Of a stretch of DNA of 64,000 nt, positions 25,712 through 38,500 are shown piece after piece. The DNA comes from Xylocopa sonorina. Taxonomy: Eukaryota > Arthropoda > Insecta > Hymenoptera > Apidae. The notes beneath the pieces are model-generated. The model was not told the DNA's origin. It ran no database searches and was given only the letters and a program-made list of their open reading frames with translations. A program made the position numbers and the translations under genes. The DNA lies in the NCBI RefSeq assembly GCF_050948175.1, contig NC_135200.1, positions 8,423,001 to 8,487,000 of the forward strand. The letters run 5' to 3'. Position 1 is the first letter of the stretch. The number at the start of each line of letters is the position of its first letter.

Positions 25712-26160
25712 AAAGGGACCAATTTTGCGCGACAATAACAGTGAAATAATTTTACACCTCGTTTTCCCTTTTCGAAAATTCACCTCTCAGCTACTGGTAA
25801 ACGAACACGAGTCGAGGAACGACTTCTACACCTTCAATTTATTTATTTACACGAAACAACTTGTCGAATTTAAAAAATGTGTTACTCTAAAATTGCCAAA
25901 TCGAAGGTACTGTATGTACACACGCGTAGAAGGCAAAAAAGAATTGTTGAAAGAGACCAATTTTGCGCGACGATAACAGTGAAATAATTTTGCACCTCGT
26001 TTCCATTTTTGGAAAATTCACGCCTCAGCTATTAGTAAACGAACACGAGTCGAGGAACAATTTCTACATCTTCAATTTATTTATTTACGCGTAACAACTT
26101 GTCGAATTTAAAAAAATGTGTTTTCCGTAGAACAAAAATCCATGGAAGGCGAAAAAGTAT
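25712..26160. repeat. Tandem duplication, about 238 bp, two copies
   Basis: GACCAATTTTGCGCGAC starts at about 25717 and 25955. Both copies carry AACGAACACGAGTCGAGGAA and TTCAATTTATTTATTTACGC or a variant. Confidence 0.88.
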
Positions 26161-29100
26161 TGTTCGATGCGTTCTACGCGTGAAATTGGTGGAAAGCGAG
26201 AGATAAAAGTAATAAAAGAGAAAGAAACGAAAGGGGCGTCGAGACGTCGGGACAGTGTCGAGGAAGAGGCGTCAGCTTCGTCTCGCAGGACGTCATTAGG
26301 GATGGGGTCCCATACACTTTTACCTTCGTTTACGACTCGCTATATAATAACGCGATTGCGGATTAAAGAAGCTTTTCACTGACTTATTCGACCTGGCTCG
26401 TTCGCCAGGAACTCGTTAATCCCTTTTATTGCGGCGGCAGTTTTACCGCCCCTCGTGTCGCCTGCTTTCCTTTCGCTCGACCACCCAACAAACTTTCCAG
26501 AGATGAAACACACGCAGAGGGGGCCAATATTCGCGCGTGTACCGTTAAACTAATTTTCAAATGGATTCTCTTGTTGCTACCAAAATTTCTGTTTATATTT
26601 TGCTTGGCCATCCCCGTGGAACTGTCGCGACAAACAAATTTTCCAGGGATGAAAAACACGCAGAGGGACCAATATTCACACTTGTAGCGTTAAACTAATT
26701 TTCATATGGATTCTCCTGTTGTTAGCAAAATTTATAATAATTGTTATTTCAATTGAGTAATATTATTAGATATTCTCGACTAGCGATAACTGGTCTCCAA
26801 ATTTCTATGCAAAGCGTAATTTCGAAATAAAAACCAAAAGACCATCGCGAAGATGGTACCCAAGTGGACTTGTGCCATTCGCGCGAAACAATCGAAATAT
26901 ATTAAAAGTGTCGCATGGAAGTACCTTAATTAGGTAATATTAGATATCCTCGACCAGCGATAATTAGTCTCCAAATTTCTATGCAACGGATTTGTGCCAT
27001 TCTCGCGAGACAATCGCCATTCGACGCCGGGAAAGCGATTATTAGTTCTATTCGCAGGACTATCGCCGCGCAGATTGCTTTCCTTGGAAATCCTCGACCG
27101 ATATAAATTCTGTGGGATTGAAATTGGGACAGGACGTCGTTGGAGAATCCTGCTAGCCCGTGACAGATTCATTGCCCCAGCAATTCGTGTCATTGTGCCA
27201 GGAATCGGCCAGGTATGCAAACAGGTATACCGCGGTCCTTCCGCTAATTACCCGCCGAAGACGACGTCTTCCACGCGAAGGTTGCGAGTCTACGTGCTCC
27301 CCAGGAAACCCACCCCCTTCCGTCCTTTCGTTTACAGCTCTACCTTTTTCTTTTCTTTTCTTTTTTTTTTCTAAGCCCTGTATGGAACACCGCGGTTAAT
27401 TACTCCCTTTTTCGTCTTGTTCCTCAGTATTCTCCACACTCTAATTTTTAAAAACGGAAAAGAATGGTTGTTTATGTTGAAAATATTCTTTTTCTAAGTT
27501 GTGTATGGAATATTCGCTACTAATTACTCCCTCTTTCGTTTTGTTCTCCTGTATTTTCCACACTCTAATTTTTAGAAACAGAGAAGGATGGATTTTCATA
27601 TTAAAAATATTTCTTTTTCTCTTCCCTTGCGTTGGTCTTCTATAAAACATATCTGAGAACAGAAGTATCGCAGGTTGTACTCAGAAGTAAAATCAATCCT
27701 CAAGAGAGACACAAAACGCTTTTACTCTCAAATAAACACGCGTTACACTTAAACGAACGAGGAACGGAAGGGTTGTAAAATCCATCTAAACGAGGGTGTC
27801 GTTAAGACGAAAATTTCTGTAAGAGAAAGACTATTAGAGACTAAATAGCTTCGAACGATAAAAAGAAAGCAGTTCAAACCACACACGATAGATAAGAAAA
27901 AACGAAAGAGAAGCTCGCATTACGGTACTTTCTCATCGTACCATCTACCATTTAGGTACAAACAAACAGTTAGCTTCTTTGCATCCCTTGCGTTCATTAG
28001 AACGGTCCCCTTGAAAAGGTCCTCGAGAGCCTTTTGTGCCTCGCGTGGAAAATAAAAATGAGTATCTCAGAGATTCGAGGGTAGCATCGGATTGACCGCG
28101 ATCGTCCAGATGGTCCATGGGTCCTGGCGCTGGCTAAAGGGGTGGAAAGCGAGACCCTCGTCGTTATTACGGATCTCTGCGTGTGGACCTGTCGGAAGTC
28201 AGATTCGACGCGAGAAAAAAATCGGTTTTAGAGCATAGAGTTGACTTCGAACCGTTTCAGCTTCTACCTGCGCCCCTGCGAGGGTCTCCTCGCGTCAATT
28301 CCGGGACGAGCGTTGGCTTTAACTGTCCTTGACCGGAAGCAAAAAAGTCTGAAGACGTACTCGCACGCACTCGTAAGTTGAGAGCGTTAAAATTGTCTTT
28401 TGGAAGTTATTTATGATTTTCAGAGTAGATAACTTATTATTGTGATGCGGTTAATGGCGACAGTCAGCTGAGAGCCAAAAATTGTCACTGCTAATTGCAA
28501 CGTGGAGAATTAAGTATAATTGGACGTCTGAAAGTTTTTATAACTTTCTTTTCAAAGGTTTTAATCCATTTTCAATGCTTGCTGATAACAACTTTTCTAT
28601 TTTGCTACCCCTTCAACTGGCTGTGTGCACTCTGAAATCACTCGTGCGTTCACTCGTCAATTTTCATCCATATCAGATCTATTATAAAACGTAAAATTCT
28701 AATTGAAAAATAACAAAACGAAAACACGTAGCGCAGATGATCCGTCTCTGTCCAGAGTGGACGACAAAGGGTTCAATCGAACGAATTCGGGCGGTGCGTC
28801 TCAGGTATCCGACATTAGCATAGAGAACAGCCTGCTGGACACCCCATTTGCAAAAGGGAAGCTTCTCGTTGTTTCTCCTGGACGCGTCCTAATGTCTCGA
28901 GCATAATAGCGACCTGGAGTCAACTGTTGTGCCGTATTATACTTTATTGGGTCCGAGGAGACGCGGCTGTTTGACCAACAGACTTCCAGAGATTGTGCTG
29001 CTTTTTGTTGGCCGCAGGTATGCGATCTTTATGGTGATTCGAAGGGGTTGCCGCGCGAAGAGGGTGGTTTCCGTGGCCTGCGTTGCCTCGAACGGACGCA

Positions 29101-29500
29101 ACGTACTTTTTCACCGTTGCAAATTGATGGCGCACGTTCGTGCGCGCGACAGACATTTTTTATAGTGGCTATGGATCACGAGTGAATCTGAAATTCTGCC
29201 ACATTACAGAGTTTACAGAGTTTACGACATTACGCGATGGATAATGAGTGAATCTGAAATTCTGTGACGTTACAGAGCTTACAGAGTTTCCAGAGTTTAC
29301 GACGTTATCTACTGTTTTATTTTCTGCTTTGAATAAATCTTTAGAATTTCTCTGTACCTTTGAACCGTTACGAAATAGTTAACGCACGAGGTATCTACTT
29401 CCTTTTGCGTTCTATAAACGCAGAAAGATCGAATTATTATATGATAAAAGTGGTTAGAAATTTGAAACGTACACTTCTTCGCGCATTTGGTAGTAAAATG
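26161..29500. other. Non-coding upstream sequence with several short duplications
   Basis: It includes two-copy duplications near 26490-26760 (147 bp; CACGCAGAGGG and CCAATATTC), 26760-26990 (about 175 bp; CTCCAAATTTCTATGCAA), 27360-27640 (about 118 bp) and 29165-29310 (about 72 bp; GAGTGAATCTGAAATTCTG). The remainder (27650-29160) is unique. No gene is supported. Confidence 0.6.
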
Positions 29501-29509
29501 GCAGCAACG

Positions 29510-30460
29510 ACGGTAGCCAAAGACTGCAATAAGCTACAATAAAGGTACAGACGATCATGAAACGAATCTCAAAGGACCATCTTCGCAAATTAAACGAAGA
29601 ATACTGGAGGAAGCACACTTGAGGGTAGTCGCGATCACGACCGCCATCAGCAGCGCAGGTACCGTGCCATTTCCGTCGTCAAGGGATTTCGAGTGGTTCC
29701 TTGCCTGAAAAAGGGTGCAATAAGCCACAATAAAGCCATGGACGATCGCGAAACCAATCTCAAAGGAATATTTTTACAAATTAAAGGAAGAATATTGGAA
29801 GCACACTTGACGGAAGTCGCGATTACAACCGCCATCCGCAGCGCAGGTACCATCGCCAAGGGGAAACCCTATGATCATTACGATTTCGAGTGGTTCCTCG
29901 CCTGAAAACGGCTGCAATAAGCCACAATAAAGCCACAGACGATCGCGAAATATCGGTGAACATTTTCATAGAATATTGGAAGCACACTTGACGGTAGTCG
30001 CGATTACAACCGCAATCCGCAGCGCAGGTACCATCGCCAAGGGGAAACCCTATGATCATTACGATTTCGAGTGGTTCCTCGCCTGAAAAAGGGTGCAATA
30101 AGCCACAATAAAGCCACAAACGATCGCGAAACCAATCTCAAAGGAACATTTCCCCAAATTAAACGAAGAATATTGGAGGAAGCACACTTGACGATAGTCG
30201 CGATCACGCACCATCGCGCCGTTTCCATCGCCAAAGGATTTCGAGTGGTTGCTCGCCTGAAAACGGCTGCAATAAGCCGCAATAAACCCACAAACGATCG
30301 CGAAACCATTCTCATTTTCCCAGATTAAACGAGGAACACTGAAGGAAGCACACTTGACGGTAGTCGCGAACGCAACCGCCATCCGCAGCGCAGGTACCAT
30401 CGCCAATGGTAGACCCTGTGGTCATTGTAACTTCGAGGGGTTTCTCGCCTGAAAACGACT
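29510..30460. repeat. Tandem array, about 166-200 bp, five copies
   Basis: GCACACTTGA lies at about 29613, 29801, 29982, 30182 and 30348. Each copy holds ACGATCGCGAAA, CGCAGCGCAGGTACC or a variant, TTTCGAGTGGTTCC and GCCTGAAAA. Most copies keep open frames on both strands, producing several 70-115 residue ORFs with repeated peptides. Confidence 0.9.
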
Positions 30461-30809
30461 GCGAACCAACCAAACGCGGTGAATAGAAAAGGGATCAGTT
30501 GGTAATGCTCCGGTAATAATGTCCGCCGGTTGTTTACGCGTTCGAGAGACACCCGGTATACAGGGCGGGGCGGTCCACTGTTTGACAGGCAATAAATTCT
30601 ATGGCGGCGAACAATTAACGCGGATATATACGCGGGGACCGTTTTTAACGGGACGCGCGGTTCTCCGCTGGTGTTCGCCGGATGGCCCCATTATGCAGCC
30701 GCAAGTCGCCTCCATTAGGGTTGCGAACGGTTCGCGTGGATCCATTTGTCGAAGGGACACGAATGAGGAGCAGGATTACGAGCTCTTCGACGTATCTTAC
30801 TGAGTGCAA

Positions 30810-31545
30810 TAAACGGAGAACGCGACGAGCTTTCGCGGTACCGATTGTTTACCATTGTTAACAGCGGTTCCAGAGTATTCTAATTTTCGAGCTGGGTTTC
30901 TTTAATGGTCCCCGTTGGTAATTAGGAAACCGTGACTCAAATTTACTTTCTTTTGAATAGCGTTAAGGTGATCGTGGACACAGCTGCGTTTTGTGGTTGC
31001 ATTTAAGCTTTCAACTTCCTGTTCGATCTCTTAAGAATAAGGTCTCGAGGGTAGCTTTTGCGGTACCAATTGTTCGCTGTTGTTAATATGAGTTCGAGAG
31101 TATTCTAGTTTTCGAGCTAGGTTTCTTTAATGGTCCTCGTTTGGTAATTAGGAAACCGTGACTCAAATTTATTTTCCTTTAAATAGCGTTAAGATGATCG
31201 TATATACAGCTGTGTTTTATGGTTGCACGAATATAAGTTAATTGAAGCTTTCGATTTCTCTGATCTAAGCTTCAATTTCTTGTTCGATCTCTTAGAAATA
31301 AGGTCTCGAGGGTAGCTTTCTACTGCTGGTAGCACTGCTGCTAATATGGGTTCCAGAGTATTCTAGTTTTCGAGCTGGGTTTCTTTAATGGTCCTCGTTG
31401 GTGATTGGAAGATCGTGACTTAAATTCACTTTCTTTTAAATAGCGTTAAGATGACCCTGTGCATAGCTATATTTTGTGGTTGCACGGATACGAGTTGATT
31501 TAAGCTTTCGATTCTCTGAACTAAGCTTCAATTTCTTAAAAGTAA
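30810..31545. repeat. Tandem array, about 225-258 bp, three copies
   Basis: TCGAGCTGGGTTTCTTTAAT or a close variant lies at about 30887, 31112 and 31370. Copies share AGAGTATTCTA, AATAGCGTTAAG and AAGGTCTCGAGGGTAGCTTT. Confidence 0.87.
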
Positions 31546-31890
31546 GGTTTCCAAACGCGTCACACCGCATGGTTACCAACGAGAAAAAGAAAAATACCAA
31601 TTATCCACCGTTAAGGGTTAATTAAGCTTTCGATTCCCTATTCGATCTCTTAAAAATAAGATTTCCAAGCGCATCACCCCGCATGGTTACCAACGAAAAA
31701 CAGAAAAAAGAAAAATAACAATTATCGACCATCAAGCATTAATTAAGCTTTCAATTCTCCAACCAAAGCTCTAATAACTTCTCCAATCGCGTGGACAACA
31801 GCAAAGCATGCTGCATATCACACCACATCGATTACCACCAAAAAAAAAAAAAAGCAAAATGCCAATTATCGACCGTTAAGGGTTAATTAC
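31545..31890. repeat. Tandem array, about 115-130 bp, about three copies
   Basis: GGTTACCAACGA or a degraded form is followed by an A-rich run, CAATTATC, ACCGTTAAGGGTTAATTA and AAGCTTTC. It directly abuts the preceding array and shares its AAGCTTTC and CGATCTCTTA pieces, so the two may be nested. Confidence 0.7.
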
Positions 31891-32454
31891 CTAAGCTAAT
31901 TCCACTGTTTATTATCGCCGATTGTTATTCAGGAATGCCAGCACGGCAAGTGAAATGCGTTATCGCTCCCTCTAACTACATACCGCGGACATCTTGAATT
32001 TCAATAAATAAATACTAAGCAGCTTCATCGCGCAACGAAAGATTGCGATGTTAAAAAAAAAAAAAAAAAAGAAGAAAAGAAAAAAGTGGCAGCAATCGTT
32101 CGCCACGAATACTGAACAGTCGAACCGGGAGTTTATGGGAGTTCCGGCGGAATAACGATGGCCCCCAGCCGGACGAACTTTTATCGCTATCGCAAATGGC
32201 GGCCGCGTTAAAAGCGCCGTTTTCCCGATCGCCGTTGGTTCCTGGCCAGGCTGACGCACGACCAACGCTCGCATACATTATCTAGCGCAACTTTTTTTTA
32301 ATGCTCGGTCATCCATCCAATGACGGTGACCTTGCACCTTATCGACGCGAGGAACTATCGCCAGCAATTTTAGCGAGCTCGCCTCGCGTGCATTATCGCA
32401 GGCTCCTTAGAACAACTTACATGTAGATTAAGCAGATTGTCCGTAAGATACCGG

Positions 32455-32860
32455 GTGCTTCGACGTTTTAAATTGATCCTTGGCTGTGGTTATCATCGTT
32501 TCGTTGTGACGTCTTCTTTTTTTTTTTTTTTTTTTCTTGCCTTTTTCTCTGTCTTGCTTTAATCTCTGTTTTTGCTTTACGTCGAGTCGATTGCGATGGA
32601 GGACAAAATGGTTCTGCTTGAATTGATTAGTTGAGGTGAGGAGATTAGAGGGTGTCGCGACTTCGACGCTTCGACGTTTTAAATTGATCCTTGGCTGTGG
32701 TTATCATCGTTTCGTTGTGACGTCTCCTTTTTTTTTCTTGCTTTAATCTCTGTTTTTGCTTTACGTCGAGTCGATTGCAATGGAGAATAATGGTTTCGAA
32801 TCGACTCGTTGAGGTGAGGAGATCAGAGGGAAGTGTCGCGCCTCGTTTGGTTGTTTTCGA
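32455..32860. repeat. Tandem duplication, about 211 bp, two copies
   Basis: CGACGTTTTAAATTGATCCT starts at 32461 and 32672. Both copies contain GTTTCGTTGTGACGTC, a poly-T run of different length and TTTACGTCGAGTCGATTGC. Confidence 0.88.
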
Positions 32861-34154
32861 TTTGGAAGCAATTTGGTGTCTGTTTTCGATGAATCATCCC
32901 AGCTGAGTTTTTATTACGTTCTCTGAAGAAGGTTCTGGGTTGTGCTGGAACAATGGCGAACCTAAATCTGTGACAAACATCCCAATTCTGGTCAAAACAT
33001 GGTGTTATTGTGTTGGTAGAAAATTGTTTAGGTTGAACGCTAGCGCTTTCAGACAGATTCTAATTAGTTTAATCTGATATTTAGGAATCGAGAGTTGTTA
33101 CAAATAACTTGGTTACTCCTAACAGTAGCGAACAAATAAAAATAAATCTCTTGGATTTCTGCTTTTTCCCTGAAACCAATTAGAAGTAACCAAAATTCCT
33201 CGCTGAAAAAATTAACCCATCGAGACACGTTGAAGACGATCTAAACCACTTCACGCATTAGTGAACGTGAACGTGTCAGTGTCGCAAATTAAATTCGCAT
33301 CACATTTTGCAAACCCATTTTCCTACCAAATTCCATCAAAAATCATTCTCTACTTTCCACAATCAAGCTATCACGTTCCATAAACCTGTCTCTAACCACA
33401 AGTCATCCCTTTAAACCAACAAAAAATCGAGAGAAACCAACTGAAACCCCATTTCAAACGCCCAGTAACAACAAATCAACACGAGAATCGTGGCGCGCGT
33501 CTTCTAAGCCCGCGAGCGCCATCCCCTTTACGTAATTCCCGTTGCATCGCGTTCGCCAGAGGGCTCGAAAGAGGGAAGAATCGCTAAGCGTTGGCATGGA
33601 TACGGACCCGTCGCCTCTAGAGGGGGGCTGTATAGATAGATAGAGTCGCGGAGAGAAAGAGAAAGGCTGAGACCCTTGCCAAAGCTGTAGAGGGGGTGCG
33701 CGATGGTCGTCGACGAGGGACGCGTGGGCGAAGAGGGCGTAGAGCGCGGAGAGGAACCAGGAGAACGATCGAGAGGCGACGAGAGAGAAGGATGCTTCGA
33801 GCGTGTGCTCGCTTCGTGGTAGGGATCGTAACAGCGATGCGAACGCTGAAGAGAGAGAGAAGGAGAGGGGACGAGAGGTTACGCCGCGATTCTCTGGTGG
33901 AGAACACGTAGGAAGGAGCTGCGTCCGGGCGGGAAAGGGCAGCGGTGGTAGGGATGACCGCAAGAGCCGGGAGGAGCGCGTCCAGGGAGGGAGAGACAGA
34001 TACGGTGTGCACGATGTTCAATAGGAAACGAATAACATGGAACATCGTTGAGAGGAACCGTGGACAGATGTCGCCGACTGTTTATCAGAGAAACGAATGG
34101 TATCCAGCCTGAAATTAGGGACGAACTTAGGACAGAAGCGCCATGGAAAGGCGG

Positions 34155-34439
34155 AGAACTAAGGAACTGGATGAACTTAAACTGAGCGCCAAACTTGCGC
34201 CATCCTATGAGAAACGAGAACTAGAAATACCTACTACAGCGTGGACGTTAAATTGAAAATAGAGAAGGGAGAGAAACGCGAGCGATTGGAGAACGAGGGA
34301 ACTGGATGAACTGAAACTGAGCGCCAAACTTGCGCCATCCTATGAGAAACTAGGAACTAGAAATACCTGCTACAGCGTGGACGTTAAATTGAAAATAGAG
34401 AAGAGAGAGAAACGCGAGCGATTGGCGAACGAGGGACAC
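34155..34439. repeat. Tandem duplication, 135 bp, two copies, next to the promoter
   Basis: CTGGATGAACT lies at 34167 and 34302. Both copies carry GAGCGCCAAACTTGCGCCAT, which contains the inverted repeat GGCGCAAG/TTGCGCC-like core, and AATACCT with CTACAGCGTGGACG. It sits immediately upstream of the (CG)n run and putative leader. Confidence 0.88.
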
Positions 34440-35543
34440 TTTGGCGAGAACCGTGCAAAACGGAAAAAGGGGAAGGGAAACGCGCGCGCGCGCGCGCGCG
34501 TGGAGAACCGAAGGGACGGACGAGAAGAGAGCGAGAAGGGTGGCGCGGCTGCTGCCTCGTGGTGGGGGTTAATACTTGGAGAGGTGGGGTGGTTGCGAAC
34601 GAAGTCGAGCTCGATGGAGGGGGTCAGAGGGGGCAGGTGGGAGGGATGATGAGGCCTCTTGCGCGCAGGCTGAGAGAAATTGTCAGAGAAGCACCGTGTC
34701 ACTTCTACGCGGTGAGTCAGTCCGTCGTGACCTGTTCTCGTGTGGAACTCTGCTGCGCGTTCTCCTCTCGTTTTTACCTTTCTCCTTTCCTCGCACGCTC
34801 TCTCTCTCTCTCTCTCGCCCCTCCCTCCCTTATTACTCCTCTCTCTTTCTTTTCCTCCGCTCGTCCACGTAGCCCCCCACCTCGCGAGTCGTTCGACAGT
34901 CCACGAGCACGCTCCATCGCGAGCGGTATAATCGGTCCTCGTCTAGCCGTGGTGCGCGATACTCGTCGAGTACCACTCGTCCACCTCCGTCGCGGCCTCC
35001 TTTCCAGTCCTCGTCACGTATTCGTTCGCGACCCTTCGACGCGCGTGGATGGTGACACGAGGAGGCGAAGCAACCAGCAGCAGCAGCCCAGTGCGCGCGC
35101 TCCTGCGGATTAAAGGGACCACAGAGAGGCACCTGGATGAGACGAGAGGCCAGCGATGGTGGTTAACGACGAGTAGTGGGTGTTTTCACCGGATGGAGGA
35201 ACGGTACACGACGCGCAGCGACGCAGCATCGGGTGGCTGACACCGCAGCACGCGTCACACGCAGCCTCTTTCCGTTGTGAACGCGAAGGGAAGACTGTTT
35301 TCTCAACTGTGTTCCTGATTATTAGTACTTGAACGTACGTTCGCGATCGAGAACGAGAGACACGGGCAGGTGGTGACGATCATTCGAGGGTTCGATCCCA
35401 GGTTTATTGGGTATTTCTCGCGTGTGGCCATCGATGGCGGACGAAACCCCTCGTGTTAAGTGCAACGTACCACGTTTGTTTGGATGTTAAGTGCCGGGAC
35501 CGACCTTGGGACTCGATGAGTCGACCACGACGCTGAGGGAAGC
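34440..35543 (+). promoter_or_regulatory. Putative RREB1 promoter and 5' leader
   Basis: This stretch is CpG-rich and free of tandem arrays, and it lies directly upstream of the inferred start codon. It contains a (CG)10 run at 34481-34501, a CT/GAGA-type run at about 34799-34816 and an insect-like initiator TCAGTC at 34717-34722. A good splice donor, GTGAGT, sits at 34712-34717, so an alternative short first exon is possible. A six-codon upstream ORF runs 35516-35536 and ends 7 nt before the RREB1 ATG. The transcription start is not resolved from sequence alone; the promoter call is inference. Confidence 0.5.
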
Positions 35544-35562
35544 ATGGATTACTCGACGAAAG
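35544..35562 (+). CDS. RREB1: RREB1 coding exon 1 (start codon, 19 nt)
   Basis: ATG at 35544 opens a six-codon stretch (MDYSTK) plus one base, followed by a strong donor GTACGT at 35563. The one-base overhang is exactly what exon 2 needs (G plus TT makes Val). An in-frame TGA at 35517-35519 shows this is the first available ATG in its frame. A minimal coding exon after a long leader and before a 16.7-kb intron is a common arrangement for developmental regulators. Alternative starts from another promoter cannot be excluded. Confidence 0.7.
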
Positions 35563-38500
35563 GTACGTCTGTTCTTCTTCCTGTTTCGCGGTCAGGTGAC
35601 GCCGGCACGGCACCTCGACGATAAGGCCCTTCTTGACCCGATCGATCCCGTTTTGCGCTCTTCTTACACGGTTAATGGAGGCTCACGGGAAGCAGGGCTG
35701 TCCGAGAGACACGCAGAGAACTCTCGAAACGATCCGCTGGTTTCGAGGATTCGTGTTCGCCACTGAATTTCTCGGTACGCTGAGTAAACATTGGAAGATT
35801 CGGGTGTTGAGGGATGGTACAGATGGAGGATAATTAAATATTGTGATCGATGTGGTAAACATTGTTTTCTCGCGCAGATTTCGCGTGAGTCGATTGTCAT
35901 TCGAAATCGAGAGGCAGAGTTGACGATCTTGTCTCATTTGTCGTTCGAGATCGTACAAGTTCTTTGAAAATGAATAAGAATTTGAATAACTGACGCTCCA
36001 GCGCGTCGTGGAGTTACGATTGGGTCTGTTGAGGAAGTGGAAGGCTCAGAAGCCGCTGATTCCGGAAACGCTCTATTCTTCGCTCGACTTTTCCGCGGGG
36101 GAACGCTCGAAGGGGACTAAGAAGAATCGTAGGGGATAGAATCGCGATATTTCTCTCTGACAGACAAATTTGCACGATTTTTCCGCTCTTTTCTCGTTCA
36201 CTCTCGCGATCGCGCTAACGAGTGGCGTCCATTGTTCCCCTGATCGACCTAACGCGGTGCGTTAGCGCCGATTTATCGGAGGCCTGGGAATATTTCGGCT
36301 GAAAGGCAGCAGGATGTGAGGAAACGACCGAAATTCGATGACTAATGAGCAAGTCGAGTGGTGTATAACAAAGAGGAAAGAGGGAGAGGAAGATATTATC
36401 GTTCGTGACCGTTCTCTCGCTCCTCTCTCTCTCTCTTCCTCTCTCGTTCTCTCGAGCTATCTCGATTAACACAGAAAATATCGATGCCTATCGGTGTCTC
36501 CATTAAGTCCGCGTTGTAATGGGATTTTCGTTTCAAGAACGCGGCGCACGTTCTCCATTGAAATTCGCGTGTCAATGTTACGCGAGGCTCCGTTTCGTAC
36601 CGCGGTGAAAACGCTGAATAATCATCGTCCCGTTGAATTCTCGCGGCTCTTTCGATTAATTAGGCGCCAGTCGATGCGGAGGCGGAAATTAGAAACCTCT
36701 CTCGCGGATCGCGGCTTTAGATTTTCATTTCAGCCTATTCGAACGATGCTCTCTTCGAGACGCGAGACACCAGCTCTTATGAATTCGCTGGGGGTGCAAT
36801 GGATTTGGTTTTCGAGATCTCGTTTCATTTCGTGTCGCGGTCCAGCGTTTGGTCAGAGTTCATTCTTTCGTGTGAATTTTTCTCTCATCGCGATTATTAT
36901 TGAAGGTAGTCGAAAAGAATTTGTCGAATGGTTAATTGTAAACGTTACACGGGTTTCTGATAAAACAGAGTAAGATACGCAAGCAGAGAACAGCGTAATC
37001 CGAATCTTGCGCGATCTATACTCGAAGATAAGCTCGAGTCTCTGAGCTTAATTATCTAACTCGATCGAGAGCCAGTAAACCGCTAACCTGTTTCTGAAAA
37101 AAATTCCTAAAAGGATTACTATCCCTGCGTCTTACGTAATTTCCCGTTGCGACTCTAAAACCTGAGGATATCGAATGGCTATCCACTTGTAGAAAGCAAA
37201 ATTGTTCAATTCTAACAATCAATACGTTCTCCTTTTACACGAAATCATTTCTAGTTTAGAAAAAAAAATTGTTCAATCTCGAAAACTCGAGGAACAACGC
37301 GCAGAATCGAATCACGTTCAAAGTTTCAATTTCAACAGTCTGTAATAATTATAAAATATCAATTCAATCACTTGAAAGCCTTTAATTTCCCGTTGCGACT
37401 CTAAAACCTGAGGATATCGAATGGCTATCCACTTGTACAGAGCAAAATTCGATTCTAGCAATCAACACGTTCTCCTGTTACACCAAATCATTTCTGCTTT
37501 AGAAAAAAAAAAATTGTTCAATCTCGAAAACTCGAGGAACAACGCGCAGAATCGAATCACGTTCAATGTTTCAATCTTAACTATCTGTAATAATTGTAAA
37601 ATATAATTTCAATCACTTGAGAACCTTTTAAATTCGACAAACCATCCAATAAACACGCGCAACCGTCCCATCCGCGAAGCTCCTCGAGTTCTCCGTTCTC
37701 CAGTGGAACCAACAGCCGCCATGGTTGCTCGCGTCGTCGAAAACGCAGGGAAAAGTTCGCGTCCGCGGTGCGAGAGCTTACGAGATAACGAGATTACGCG
37801 GATCGTACGATGACGCAATCGTAGCTCTGGTATCCGAGCAAAACGAGGGAGATAGAGTGAAAGAGAGAGAGAGAGAGAAGGAAGTAACCAACCAACCAAC
37901 CCAGCCAACCATCCAGTCACTCAATTTCCAGGAAGCACGTATCGATCTTTTTTCCTGTGGATTTTTTCCCTCTTTTTTTCTTGGACGCTGCTCGATACAC
38001 ACGCGATGGGAAGAAAAGGCGCGGACGCGATCTCGCGACGCTGACGTGTCTGAATTCTAATCTACGAGCATCGACGACGATGGTAGGAGGAGGAGGGAGT
38101 ACAAGGAGGCGGCTCGTCAGTCTAAGTCCACGTAGATAAGGACCTGAAACCTCCTCTTATCGAGGAAATTATCTATCGAGCCGCTTCCGTGAAAGGACTG
38201 GCCATCTTCGAGAGGAACTGGATGGAACTGGAGTACCTTGCGGGGGGAGAAAAATACTTATTTAACACCTATACAGAGACACGCTCTTTCATTTTTTCTC
38301 TCTTCTTTTTTTTTTATCGTTCCTCCGTTAGATAAGAGGCGACTACGAAGACGCTGGCGTGGATTTCAGCGTGGCAGGAAGCGGAGATTTCGATGTAGCT
38401 GTCGGGGAATTACGCGTGCGTTCAGATAGCAGTGTAAATTGGATCGCGCACGGAATTTTTTGGATAATAAATTCGAGCGAATTTGCGAAATTTTGCAGTT

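Larger units (their letters stand above)
30461..34154. other. Non-coding upstream sequence close to the RREB1 promoter
   Basis: Unique CpG-rich blocks at 30461-30810, 32090-32420 and 33470-34150 are separated by arrays. The last block is purine-rich on the plus strand with GAGA-like runs and a GATAGATAGATAG tract near 33633. Minus-strand frames of 142-169 residues there are low-complexity Ser/Leu/Arg products and are not accepted as genes. Part of this could belong to the RREB1 promoter or leader. Confidence 0.45.

Noticed and set aside
33454..33963. 169-residue minus-strand frame near the RREB1 promoter
   Set aside because: Low-complexity Ser/Leu/Arg translation of a purine-rich, stop-poor strand; overlapping frames of similar length exist in the same place.
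35385..35415. GGGTTCGATCCC resembling a tRNA T-loop
   Set aside because: The T-stem does not pair and no matching D-arm, anticodon arm or acceptor stem is present.
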